From assembly GCF_010894435.1 (NCBI RefSeq), contig NZ_JAAIXZ010000001.1, positions 278,322 through 342,321 on the forward strand: 64,000 nt of DNA. Reading direction: 5' to 3'. The DNA is from Pyxidicoccus trucidator. Its GTDB lineage: Bacteria; Myxococcota; Myxococcia; Myxococcales; Myxococcaceae. A model generated the notes under the pieces. It had not been told where the DNA came from. It did no database searches and was given only the letters and a program-made list of their open reading frames with translations. Positions 53,960 to 62,259 of the stretch are shown in pieces; the stretch's first letter is position 1, and each line of letters begins with the position of its first letter. The position numbers and the translations under genes are program-made.

Positions 53960-55639
53960 TCAGAACGACGAGCCGCTGGCGCGCCGTCCGGGGGACGCCG
54001 TCAGGCTGGACACGCCCGTGTGCAGCACGAAGGTGGCGCCGGCCGTGGCATCCGGGCTCCGGTTGGCGGACACGCCATCCGTGCCGCTGAGGCCCGAGCC
54101 CACCGTGGCGGTGTCCACCGTCGTGCCGGACGCGTTCTTCAGCGTCACCGTGTCACCGCTGTTGGACAGGCCCAGCGTGCCCGTGGACGCGATGACGGCG
54201 CCCGGCGTGCCCGAGGGAATGCCCGCCGAGCCGCCGAACACCACCACCGCCGCGCCCGCCGCCAGCGTGGTGCCGCTGGGGAAGGTGTGCCGCACCAGGG
54301 CCGCGTCCGCCACCGTCCAGCCGCCCAGGTCCGCCGCGCCCGTGCCCACGTTCACCAACTCCACGAACTCGCCCGTGACGTCCGAGCCCGGCTCGTTGAC
54401 CAGCACCTCGTTGACGATGACGCTGGCCGTGCCCCCACCGCCCGTGGTGGTGATGGTGAAGGCCGCGTTGCTCGTGTCGGTGGTGCTGGCATCGGCCGCG
54501 TCGCTCACGCGCACCCGCGCGGAGGTGCTCGCGGTGGAGGGCACCGTCCACGCGACGCTGCCCGCCGAGGCCGAAGCGCTGGAGGTGAGGGTGGTCCAGG
54601 TGCTGCCGTTCAGCGTGTACTCCACCCTCACGTTCGTCACGCCGGACGCCGACCAGGTGATGTTGCGCGCGCTGCCGGCCGCCCAGCTCTCGCCGCCGTT
54701 GGGCGCCGTCACGGTGACGCTGCTGCTCACCGAGTCGCTGGGGACGAGGAAGTCCTTGATGACGCCCATGTGCTGCATGCCGGACGCGCCGCTGTCGCCG
54801 GACGCCGCGGGGGACAGCTCGGAGATGGGCGAGTACACGCGCGTGTCCGCCACCAGCCCGTTGGCGAACGAGCTGCCGCCGATGACCACCGCCGTCTGGA
54901 GCGGGCGCAAGTCACTGTCCACCAGCACGTGGTCATACGGCGAGTTGCGGCCCGCGTTGGTGTTGGTGTTGCCATTGCGGTCCGCCGGGTAGGGGCTGGC
55001 CGTCGTCACCACCTGGGCCAGGGTGCTGAAGCACGCCTCGGAGCGGCTGCCGGTGTTGAGGTCGCCGCCAATCACCAGGTAGTCGCCGGTGGGGATGTTG
55101 GCCTTGATGCGGCTGACCAGACTGGTGGCCTCCGTGTTGCGGTTGCCGCTGCTCGTCGTCAGCAGGTGCACGCTGACCGCCCACAGGTCCTTCGGGCCCG
55201 GGATGTCGATGCGCGCCCACGCGAAGTCGCGGTTGGAGACGGCCGGGTCATCCCACTCGCCCGAGGCGATGATGGGCCAGCGGCTGATGATGCCGTTCGG
55301 AATCTGGGCGCCGGCCTCGCGGTAGTAGCTGAAGCCCGTGCCGAAGGCCGTATCGACGAAGGAGCGCAGGTCCGCCGCGGAGTTCGTCTTGTAGTTGAAC
55401 TCCTGAATCATCACCACGTCCGGGTCCGTGCCCTGGAAGATGCGGATGCCGTGGCCCGGGTCATAGTCCTGGCCGGTGCCGCTGGAGATGTTCGCCGCCA
55501 TCAGCCGGATGCGCGTACTGGCCAGTCCGTCCTCACGGGCGCCGACCTCGGTCTCCTCGTGCGTGGGCTCCACCGCCGGGTCCACGCCACCGCACGCGGC
55601 CAGCACCAGGGAGAGCACCACGGCCCCATACCGCCACAT
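53960..55639 (-). CDS. Lipoprotein endonuclease/exonuclease/phosphatase with Ig-like and lamin-tail domains
   Basis: 559 residues from ATG 55639. Signal peptide with lipobox LAAC places it in the envelope. Domains: exo/endonuclease-phosphatase fold (about 40-290) with VVMIQEFNY, GGDLNTGS, YDHVLVDS and a late MQHMG, an Ig-like beta domain (about 300-395: APNGGESWAAGSARNITW), and a C-terminal lamin-tail domain (about 405-515: VIVNEVLVNEPG, GEFVELVNVG, LGGWTV). Likely a surface-anchored or released nuclease or phosphodiesterase, useful for degrading prey or extracellular DNA. The domain mix is typical of predatory myxobacteria. Confidence 0.88.
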   Translation of the reverse strand: MWRYGAVVLSLVLAACGGVDPAVEPTHEETEVGAREDGLASTRIRLMAANISSGTGQDYDPGHGIRIFQGTDPDVVMIQEFNYKTNSAADLRSFVDTAFGTGFSYYREAGAQIPNGIISRWPIIASGEWDDPAVSNRDFAWARIDIPGPKDLWAVSVHLLTTSSGNRNTEATSLVSRIKANIPTGDYLVIGGDLNTGSRSEACFSTLAQVVTTASPYPADRNGNTNTNAGRNSPYDHVLVDSDLRPLQTAVVIGGSSFANGLVADTRVYSPISELSPAASGDSGASGMQHMGVIKDFLVPSDSVSSSVTVTAPNGGESWAAGSARNITWSASGVTNVRVEYTLNGSTWTTLTSSASASAGSVAWTVPSTASTSARVRVSDAADASTTDTSNAAFTITTTGGGGTASVIVNEVLVNEPGSDVTGEFVELVNVGTGAADLGGWTVADAALVRHTFPSGTTLAAGAAVVVFGGSAGIPSGTPGAVIASTGTLGLSNSGDTVTLKNASGTTVDTATVGSGLSGTDGVSANRSPDATAGATFVLHTGVSSLTASPGRRASGSSF

Positions 55640-55841
55640 CGACTTCGCCTGCCTTGCTGGAGTCTTGCAGTTTCGCACGCTGTTGGGTCCTGCTCCTGAC
55701 AAGGAGCGGTTGAGGGAGTCGGAGAAGACACCTGAACGGTGTTTCACACGTGCGACAGCACGCGCGTCACCAGTCTCGCTTATCGAGGCGAAGCGCGGGA
55801 GCGTTGCGTGAAACCTGGGTGAAAAGGCTTGGATGTGACAG

Positions 55842-56312
55842 CTACATCGCAGCCGTCGTGGAGAGCGCCACGAACAGGTAGCGCAGCCCCTTGCCCAGTG
55901 TGACGAAGAGCACGAAGGGCAGCGGCCGGACGCCGAGCATGCCCCCGGCGATGACGAACGCATCGCCCAGCACGGGCATCCAGGACATCAGCAGCGCGGG
56001 CGCGCCCCACTTCCGCACACGCGCCTCGACGCGCTCCAGGCGGGGGCCTTCCTTCGCGCGCCGTCGCACATACCACCGCCCCAGCGGGCCGCCGCCCCCG
56101 CTCGCCACCCACCGGCCCAGCGCGTACAGCGAGAGCGCGCCCAGCACGTTGCCCACGGTGCCCACGGCAACGGCCATCACCGGAGGCGTGCCCCCGTAGA
56201 TGAGCGCGGCCAGCACGGCTTCCGAGGGCACGGGCACCACCGAGCCCGCCAGCATGGCGACGAGGAAGAGGCCCGGGAGCCCCCAGGCGGTGAGTGTGGA
56301 CGGGTCGGGCAT
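55842..56312 (-). CDS. YqaA/DedA-type VTT-domain membrane protein
   Basis: 156 residues with four hydrophobic segments. The VTT (SNARE-associated) domain signature is present: GSVVPVPSEAVLAALIYGG then GNVLGALSLYALGR, plus PALLMSWMPVLGDAFVIAGGMLG. It is shorter than DedA (about 200 residues) and fits the YqaA subfamily. VTT proteins act in lipid scrambling or proton-linked membrane homeostasis. Same strand as the lamin-tail gene but separated by 202 bp of DNA in which I see no feature. Confidence 0.85.
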   Translation of the reverse strand: MPDPSTLTAWGLPGLFLVAMLAGSVVPVPSEAVLAALIYGGTPPVMAVAVGTVGNVLGALSLYALGRWVASGGGGPLGRWYVRRRAKEGPRLERVEARVRKWGAPALLMSWMPVLGDAFVIAGGMLGVRPLPFVLFVTLGKGLRYLFVALSTTAAM

Positions 56313-56542
56313 GGAGCGCGCGGGCGAAGGGCGGCGAGCTTGCCACGCGACCGGCGAGCCCGGGCGGTGATGTTGGCGTCATGGCATCTCCTCCCCGGAG
56401 TGAGCAGGCCTGAACGGTTTGTGAGCCCGGCGCCCGTCCGCTCCCAGGCAGCCAGCCCCCGGGCCGGATTGCCTGGCCACGGGGTTGGATGCATGGAGAC
56501 CTGGCGGGCCCGCACCTGGCCACGCCTCACGACGGAGGGCGC

Positions 56543-56845
56543 ATGCGTTCCATGGAGTCGGCGGATGCCCGGGTGGCCTCCATCCTCGTCGCGGATGACC
56601 CGGACCTGCCACGGCGCGACGGAATGGACGTCGTGGTGCGGCTGAGCGACGGCCGGGGCTTCACCCTCACCCTCGTCCCCCTGGACGTGCTCCAGCGTCG
56701 GCTCGGCACGGCCCCGTCCCTGCTCGCCACCCGACTGGTGCTGGTGCGGCAGCTCACCGATGAGGCCGTGCTGCATGCGGTGCGCTCCGCCGTGGACGAG
56801 GGCATCGAGCGCTTCGGCACGCTACAGCCGCCGCTGCAGCAGTAG
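56543..56845 (+). CDS. Small hypothetical protein
   Basis: 100 residues from ATG 56543 (GGAGGG upstream); ATG 56489 would add 18 unlikely residues. Not recognised. It begins with a variable stretch, then an apparent beta/alpha unit (MDVVVRLSDGRGFTLTLVPLDVLQRRL) and a helix (TDEAVLHAVRSAVDEGIERF). No membrane segment, signal peptide or metal motif. Codon bias is like real genes here. It stands 149 bp before the MBL-fold gene and is divergent from the VTT gene. Perhaps a small cytosolic protein of unknown use. Confidence 0.6.
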   Translation: MRSMESADARVASILVADDPDLPRRDGMDVVVRLSDGRGFTLTLVPLDVLQRRLGTAPSLLATRLVLVRQLTDEAVLHAVRSAVDEGIERFGTLQPPLQQ

Positions 56846-56994
56846 CCGCGCACGGGATGCGCCATTTTGCCCGGGAGCGCAGGAACTGCGCCCTCCGCGG
56901 GCAAGGTGCGCCCGGAGCGGGGAGACCTTCCGGGCGGCGCGCGCCTTGCTACGGGGCCGGAGGAGTTCTCCCCCCTCGAAGGAACGCCGAGCCC

Positions 56995-58146
56995 ATGAGC
57001 AGCACCGTTGCCCCTGTCCCGAGCCCGTCCCCTGACTTGCGCCTCGTCCCGGTGGAGATTGCCCCCGAGACGTTCTGGGTGGGCAAGCGAGAGCCCGGAG
57101 CCATCTTCTTCGCCAACCCCTACCTTCGCCGCTTCCGGGGCGCCGACACGAAGACGCAGCGGCAGACCGAGTTCAACCTCCTCATCGACCCGGGCTCCAG
57201 CAGCGACTTCTCCACCATGCACACCAAGGTGACGTCGCTCATCGGTGGGATGGAGCGGCTGTCGGCGATGTTCATCAACCACCAGGACCCGGACGTGGGC
57301 TCGTCCGCGAGCCTCATCTCCGCACGGTATGCGCCCCGCGCGGGGCTCCTCTGCTCGGAGGACACCTGGCGGCTCATCGTCCACCAGAACCTGCCGCGCC
57401 ACCGCTTCATCCCCACGGAGAAGTTCGCCCAGGGGCTGAGCGTGCCCACCGGCCACAAGCTGCTGCCGGTGCCCTCGCCCTTCTGTCACTTCCGGGGCGC
57501 GGTGATGCTCTATGACCCGCAGACGCGGGTGCTCTTCACCGGAGACCTCTTCGGGGGCCTCACGGACTCCAACGCGAAGGGGCTGTGGGCGGAAGAGTCA
57601 GACTGGGCGGGCATCCGCGCCTTCCATCAAATCTACATGCCGGTGAACGCGGCGCTGGTGCGCGCGGTGGCGGCCATCCGCAAGCTGGAGCCCGGGGTGG
57701 AGATGATTGCCCCGCAGCACGGCCGCATCATCCGGGGCCCGCTGGTGCAGCAGTTCCTGGAGCGCATGGAGAAGCTTCAGGTGGGCCTGGACATCATGGA
57801 CGAGGCGCAGGACCGCACGCACCTCCAGGCGTGGAACGCGGTGCTGGAGCGGGTGCTGTCGCTGGCGCGCGGCTACCTGGGGGCCTCGGTGGAGGCCAAG
57901 CTGGCGGCCAGCAAGGACCTGGCGGACACGGCGCGCTACGACGGCACGAAGCTGGTGGTGAGCCGGCTGGGCAAGTGGACGCTGGAGCACGTGGTGGACC
58001 TGCTCTGCCATGGCGAGCCGCCGGAGATTGCCGGCCCCATCATCGTCGAGGCCACCAGCGCCGCCTCTGAATACAACCTGCCCACCCCGCACCTGGACAT
58101 CGAGGGCGTCGGGGCGCCGTCCCACGTCTCGCTGCTGGACCCCTGA
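56995..58146 (+). CDS. ODP-type metallo-beta-lactamase-fold di-iron protein
   Basis: 383 residues. MBL fold (about 20-270) with INHQDPDVGSSAS, where flavodiiron proteins have HxExDH, then an HFRGAV strand, FTGDLFG (bridging Asp) and IAPQHG (His). This pattern suits the oxygen-binding di-iron domain (ODP) family rather than hydrolases, so O2 sensing or reduction is more likely than lactam hydrolysis. The C-terminal 110 residues are helical and may bind a partner. The Ser/Thr kinase gene begins 23 bp downstream, suggesting they form a sensing pair. Confidence 0.8.
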   Translation: MSSTVAPVPSPSPDLRLVPVEIAPETFWVGKREPGAIFFANPYLRRFRGADTKTQRQTEFNLLIDPGSSSDFSTMHTKVTSLIGGMERLSAMFINHQDPDVGSSASLISARYAPRAGLLCSEDTWRLIVHQNLPRHRFIPTEKFAQGLSVPTGHKLLPVPSPFCHFRGAVMLYDPQTRVLFTGDLFGGLTDSNAKGLWAEESDWAGIRAFHQIYMPVNAALVRAVAAIRKLEPGVEMIAPQHGRIIRGPLVQQFLERMEKLQVGLDIMDEAQDRTHLQAWNAVLERVLSLARGYLGASVEAKLAASKDLADTARYDGTKLVVSRLGKWTLEHVVDLLCHGEPPEIAGPIIVEATSAASEYNLPTPHLDIEGVGAPSHVSLLDP

Positions 58147-58169
58147 GCCCGGGAGCAAGGAAGGACACG

Positions 58170-59246
58170 GTGCAATCGACGGATGACGAGGCCGACGACG
58201 TGGCGTACCTCGGAGGTGCCGCGGCGCAGGCGGTGCCGGAGCGGAGGAACGCCGGGACGCCGCCGGAGGCCTGGGTCCAGCCGGTGACGCCCCCGCCAGC
58301 GCTGTCGCTGGCGGATACGCTGCGGCCCATCACTCCGGTCTCCCCCCACGGCACGCTGCTGCAGGGCGTGGTGACGCCACTCCCGCCCTCCCCCGTCGCA
58401 CGAGGGCTGATGCCGGGGCAGGTGGTGGCAGGGCGCTACCGCGTGGAGCGGTGGCTGGGCGCGGGAGGCAGCGCCGCGGTGTACGAGGCCACGGACCTGC
58501 GGCAGAGCGAGCGCGTGGCGCTCAAGGTGCTGGCGGTGCCGCACGCGAACGACGCCCTGGTGGCGCGCTTCCATCAGGAGCTGGAGCACGTCCGGGCCCT
58601 GGAGCACGTCAACATCCTCCGCGTCTTCGACGCCGGCGTGGACGGAGACCGGCACTTCCTCACCATGGAGCTGCTGGAAGGCTCGGACCTCCGGCAGCTG
58701 CTGGCGGAGCGGCGCGCCACGCGGGCCGAGGCCCTGCGCTGGCTCACCCACGTCGCCGTGGCGCTGGAGCACGCGCACGGGCGCGGGGTGCTGCACCGGG
58801 ACGTGAAGCCCGCCAACCTCTTCATCACCCGCCTGGGCGTGCTGAAGCTGATGGACTTCGGCCTGGCGAAGAGCACGCACGTGGCGGGCGCCACGGCGCA
58901 GGGCGCGGTGCTCGGCACGCCGGAGTACATGGCGCCCGAGCAGGTGATGGGCAGCTCCCCGGTGTCTCCCGCCACGGACCTGTATGCGCTGGGCGTGGTG
59001 GCGTACGAGCTGCTCACCGGGCAGCTCCCCTTCCGCCACGCCCAGCCGGTGCCGCTGATGTTCCTGCACGTGCAGCAGGCCCCGGTGCCGCCTCGCACGC
59101 TGTGCCCGGACCTGCCGGAGCCCTTCGAGCACATCGTGCTGAAGCTGCTGGAGAAGCGGCCCGAGGACCGCTACCGGGACGCGGCCTCGCTGCGCTCCGC
59201 CCTGTCGAAGCTGTGGCCCTTCGTGCTCCTCAAGGCACCCGCGTGA
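58170..59246 (+). CDS. Eukaryotic-type Ser/Thr protein kinase
   Basis: 358 residues from GTG 58170. N-terminal 85 residues are Pro/Ala-rich and disordered. The kinase domain spans about 88-345: glycine loop GAGGSAAVYEA, catalytic Lys in VALKVL, HRDVKPANLF, DFGLAK, GTPEYMAPEQ and TDLYALGVVAYELLTG. All key residues look intact. No transmembrane or sensor domain follows, so it is a soluble kinase. Close coupling to the ODP-type gene suggests a shared stress or oxygen signal. It overlaps the convergent hypothetical gene by 17 bp. Confidence 0.95.
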   Translation: MQSTDDEADDVAYLGGAAAQAVPERRNAGTPPEAWVQPVTPPPALSLADTLRPITPVSPHGTLLQGVVTPLPPSPVARGLMPGQVVAGRYRVERWLGAGGSAAVYEATDLRQSERVALKVLAVPHANDALVARFHQELEHVRALEHVNILRVFDAGVDGDRHFLTMELLEGSDLRQLLAERRATRAEALRWLTHVAVALEHAHGRGVLHRDVKPANLFITRLGVLKLMDFGLAKSTHVAGATAQGAVLGTPEYMAPEQVMGSSPVSPATDLYALGVVAYELLTGQLPFRHAQPVPLMFLHVQQAPVPPRTLCPDLPEPFEHIVLKLLEKRPEDRYRDAASLRSALSKLWPFVLLKAPA

Positions 59247-59901
59247 GCAGCACGTCCGTGGGTGCGCCTTCCGCGGGCCAGCGCGACAGCGTGAGCGCGC
59301 GCCCGGGAGACTGGCACAGGGTGAGGTAGCGCCCGCCGCCCGGGTGCAGGAAGTAGAGCGCGCGCGGCGCCTTGAAGGCCGCGGGCACGGACGCCTCGCG
59401 CTCCGGCCAGACGCTGCGCCCCGTGCGCCACGAGCGCACCACGGGCCGCTCTCGCAGGTGGTGGTGGACCTCCACCACCACGCCGTCCACGTCCGCCGCG
59501 TTCCAGTCCAGCACGAGAGTCTCGCCAGCCTGCCGCCGCTCGCTCAGCAGCGGGAAGGTGCGGGCCTCCGCGGAGGCGGTGGCGTCCACCTTGGCCCCTC
59601 GCAGCGGCTCCAGGAAGGACACCTCCAGGCGCGAGGTGCCGGCCGGGAAGCGGAACGTATAGGCCATGCGGCCGGGCTTCGGCTTCGTGGCGCCCACGTA
59701 GGCCCTGGGATTGGACTCCAGCAACTGCACGGGCTCGCCCACGCGGAACTGGTCCACGTCCTCGGCGGCGGCGAGCGCGGGCGCCTCGGTAGGAAGCTCC
59801 ACGCGCTTCCACCCCGCGGTCTGGTCCGAGGGCTGCCAGCACGTCCCCGCCGGAGCGATGGCCAGCAACACGGCGCTGGTGAGGGAGAACAGGGCGCCCA
59901 T
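59230..59901 (-). CDS. Hypothetical secreted protein
   Basis: 223 residues from ATG 59901. A hydrophobic N-terminus (GALFSLTSAVLLAIAPAGTC) looks like a signal peptide; the Cys after it could be a lipobox but the pattern is imperfect. The rest is beta-rich with no motif I know, for example MAYTFRFPAGTSRLEVSF and VDGVVVEVHHHL. It follows the membrane gene at 59903-60604 with a single base between, so the two are one operon. Function unknown. Confidence 0.65.
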   Translation of the reverse strand: MGALFSLTSAVLLAIAPAGTCWQPSDQTAGWKRVELPTEAPALAAAEDVDQFRVGEPVQLLESNPRAYVGATKPKPGRMAYTFRFPAGTSRLEVSFLEPLRGAKVDATASAEARTFPLLSERRQAGETLVLDWNAADVDGVVVEVHHHLRERPVVRSWRTGRSVWPEREASVPAAFKAPRALYFLHPGGGRYLTLCQSPGRALTLSRWPAEGAPTDVLLTRVP

Positions 59902-59902
59902 G

Positions 59903-60604
59903 TCACGCGCTCCGGGAAGCGGACGCACGGGAGGACATCCACGCCGCGCCCACCATCAGCGCGCCCGCGGCGGCGAGCCCCACCACGCGCAGCGAGCCAT
60001 GGAGGTTCATCGTGTCATAGAGGAGCGCCTTGCCCACGGCGATGCCCACGAAGGCGAAGCCCGCGTCGCGCATGACGGGCAGGCCGCGCTGGCGGCCGGT
60101 GAGCACCAGGACCACGCCCACGACGAGCCACCCCAGCGTGAGCACCAGCCGGCGGGCCACGTTGTCCTCGGCGATGCCGAGCGTGAGGAAGTGGAAGTAG
60201 AAGCCCCAGGAGGCGGCGATGGCGGTGGCGGCGAGCCCGTACCAGACGAGCACGTCCCGCACGCGGTCTCTCTCCGCGTCGGGCTGACTGCCCGCGCGCA
60301 GCACCGTCACCGTGGCGATGGCGAACGTCAGGGCCAGCCCCACGAGCAGCAGCCCCTCCTTCGTCGCCGCGTACCAGAGGCCACCGGCCACGGCGCAGAC
60401 GAGCACGGTGATGGGCCCCGCGAGATTGCGCGTGTGCGGCACGTTGAGGAAGGTGAGGCCCGCGGCCCCGACGGCGGCCACCGCGAGCAGCAGCTCGCGA
60501 GGCACCTGCAAATCACGCCACAGGAACACCACCGCCAGGAGCAACAGCCCCGCTCCCACGCCTCCCAGCACCTTCACGTCCCACTTCGTCGTCGCCGTGT
60601 GCAT
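59903..60604 (-). CDS. Polytopic membrane protein of unknown function
   Basis: 233 residues from ATG 60604. About eight evenly spaced hydrophobic helices with short loops, beginning KVLGGVGAGLLLLAVVFLW. The pattern resembles DUF2339-like membrane fragments (VGKALLYD in the last third is reminiscent), but the similarity is too weak to name. First gene of a two-gene operon with the secreted hypothetical protein. Confidence 0.65.
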   Translation of the reverse strand: MHTATTKWDVKVLGGVGAGLLLLAVVFLWRDLQVPRELLLAVAAVGAAGLTFLNVPHTRNLAGPITVLVCAVAGGLWYAATKEGLLLVGLALTFAIATVTVLRAGSQPDAERDRVRDVLVWYGLAATAIAASWGFYFHFLTLGIAEDNVARRLVLTLGWLVVGVVLVLTGRQRGLPVMRDAGFAFVGIAVGKALLYDTMNLHGSLRVVGLAAAGALMVGAAWMSSRASASRSA

Positions 60605-60700
60605 CTGACTCCTCCATCGCCATCTGACTGCGCGTGGGGAAGCCCTGAATGCAGCCGCCCTGCCAACGTGTGACGCAAGGCAGCAAGCGGAGTTACGCGG

Positions 60701-60722
60701 GCACACCGTGCAGCGGGTGTGC
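60701..60722. other. Inverted repeat downstream of MFS gene
   Basis: Perfect 7-bp arms GCACACC (60701-60707) and GGTGTGC (60716-60722), 8-nt loop. It lies in the 216-bp gap between the end of the MFS gene and the start of the membrane gene on the same strand. It could be a weak terminator or an operator; no T-tract follows on the minus strand. Nothing else is evident in the gap. Confidence 0.35.
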
Positions 60723-60820
60723 AGCGGAGCGCACAACCGTGTTCCAAGGTGTGCACGGCAGCAGCCGCCGGACGGAGCGCCTGACGCCTCCGTGGAGCCA
60801 CCTCCCGCCGGCCCCTGTCC

Positions 60821-62188
60821 TCACGCCGCCGCCGGCTCCGTCCTGCCGGGAGCGAACAGCCCCAGCACGAGCGCCGCGGTGGCGGTGAGCCCGGCGGCAA
60901 TCGCGAACTGCGCGGCGAAGTGCCCACGAGCCAGCGCCAGCAGGGCCACCGACAGCGCGCCGCCCAGGAGCCGCGTCGCGTAGAGGCTGCTCGTGACGAT
61001 GCCCCGGTGGTGCCAGGGCGCGCGGGACTGCGGACCAATCAGCGACGTGCTCGCGGCCGGCCCCAGCCCCATCCCCAGGATGCCCAGGCCCACGAGCGCG
61101 GCGGGCACGCCCCACCCCAGCGCGGCGGACAGGGACAGGAACCCCGCGCCCACGGCCGCCACCGCGAAGCTCACGCCCGCGCTCAGGCGCATGCCCCCGA
61201 GCACCAGCAGCTTCACGCCGAAGGTGGAGCCCACGGACCAGCCCAGCAGCATCGGCAGCAGCGCGAGTCCCGCGGCCACCGGCGAGTGCCCGCCCTGCTC
61301 CGTCATCCACAGCGGCACCCACGCGGCCATGCTGTACAGCAGCGCGCCACCGGCGATGCTGCCCGCCACGCCGCTCAGCACGGTGCGGTCCTTCAGCAGC
61401 TCCGTCGGCAGCAGCGGGGCCACGGACGCGCGCTGCTGGCGCACCAGCACCGCGCCCACGAGCACGGCGCCCAGCGCGCACAGCCACCGGGCCTCCGCGT
61501 GGCCGGGCTCCAGCGAGAAGAGGAGCAGCGCGGCGGAGGTGCCCGCCAGCAGCGGCCCCCAGCGCTCCAGCTTCACGTCCGAGCGGCGCGGCGGGTCGCG
61601 GTAGGACAGGTACAGCAGCGCCGCGGCGAACAGGCCCACGGGCACGTTGACGAGGAACACCCAGCGCCACGACGCGTGCATCACCAGCCACCCGCCGATG
61701 AGTGGGCCCACGGCATTGCCCACGCCCCACGCGCCGGTGAAGAGGCCCTGCACGGCGGCGCGCTCGCGCAGCGTGTAGAGGTCCGCGCTGATGGTGAGCG
61801 TGGTGGGCTGGAGGGCCCCGGCGCCCAGGCCCTGAAGCACGCGGAAGGCGATGAGCATGGGCACGGACTCGGCCAGGCCGCATAGCGCCGAGCCGACGAG
61901 GAACAGTCCCATGCCGCCGAAGAAGACGGGCCTGCGCCCCAGCCGGTCCGCCAGCTTGCCGGAGATGAGCACGCCCACGGTGGAGGCGAAGAGGAAGCCG
62001 GAGAACACCCACGAGTACAGGTGCTGGCCACCCAGCTCGCGGGTGATGGTGGGCATGGCGCTCGTCACCACCGTGCCCTCGAAGGCGCTGACCACCAGGG
62101 CCAGCAGCACCGCGCCCGTGGCCATCCGCCGCGCCGTGCCCGGGCGCGCGCTGGCCAGGGGCTCCACCGTCAAGCCACTTCCATCCAT
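60821..62188 (-). CDS. MFS multidrug efflux transporter (EmrB/QacA-like)
   Basis: 455 residues with about 12-14 membrane helices. MFS motif A is present as GKLADRLGRRPVFF and the motif C-like GAWGVGNAVGPLIGGWLV. The opening TVVTSAMPTITRELGG is typical of the drug/H+ antiporter DHA2 family. Likely exports a toxic small molecule. It is divergent from the LysR gene at 62259 across a 70-bp space that contains a duplicated palindrome, the usual regulator/efflux arrangement. Confidence 0.92.
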   Translation of the reverse strand: MDGSGLTVEPLASARPGTARRMATGAVLLALVVSAFEGTVVTSAMPTITRELGGQHLYSWVFSGFLFASTVGVLISGKLADRLGRRPVFFGGMGLFLVGSALCGLAESVPMLIAFRVLQGLGAGALQPTTLTISADLYTLRERAAVQGLFTGAWGVGNAVGPLIGGWLVMHASWRWVFLVNVPVGLFAAALLYLSYRDPPRRSDVKLERWGPLLAGTSAALLLFSLEPGHAEARWLCALGAVLVGAVLVRQQRASVAPLLPTELLKDRTVLSGVAGSIAGGALLYSMAAWVPLWMTEQGGHSPVAAGLALLPMLLGWSVGSTFGVKLLVLGGMRLSAGVSFAVAAVGAGFLSLSAALGWGVPAALVGLGILGMGLGPAASTSLIGPQSRAPWHHRGIVTSSLYATRLLGGALSVALLALARGHFAAQFAIAAGLTATAALVLGLFAPGRTEPAAA

Positions 62189-62215
62189 CCTCTACGTGTA
62201 CGCCCTTGAGGGCCA

Positions 62216-62259
62216 TGCGAAAACCGCATCTTCCGCATAGAGTGCTTGCGGAAACCGCA
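62216..62259. promoter_or_regulatory. Duplicated 13-bp palindrome, likely LysR operator
   Basis: Two near-identical palindromes, TGCGAAAACCGCA (62216-62228) and TGCGGAAACCGCA (62247-62259), start 31 bp apart, about three helical turns. A third interrupted repeat, TTCCGCA-N9-TGCGGAA (62231-62253), overlaps the second. The second copy ends on the A of the LysR start codon. The arrangement suits repression or activation of the MFS gene and autoregulation by the LysR protein. Confidence 0.7.

Noticed and set aside
56995..58146. Beta-lactamase or glyoxalase II
   Set aside because: The HxHxDH metal motif is absent. The HQDPDV and FTGDLFG pattern fits the ODP/flavodiiron-like group better.
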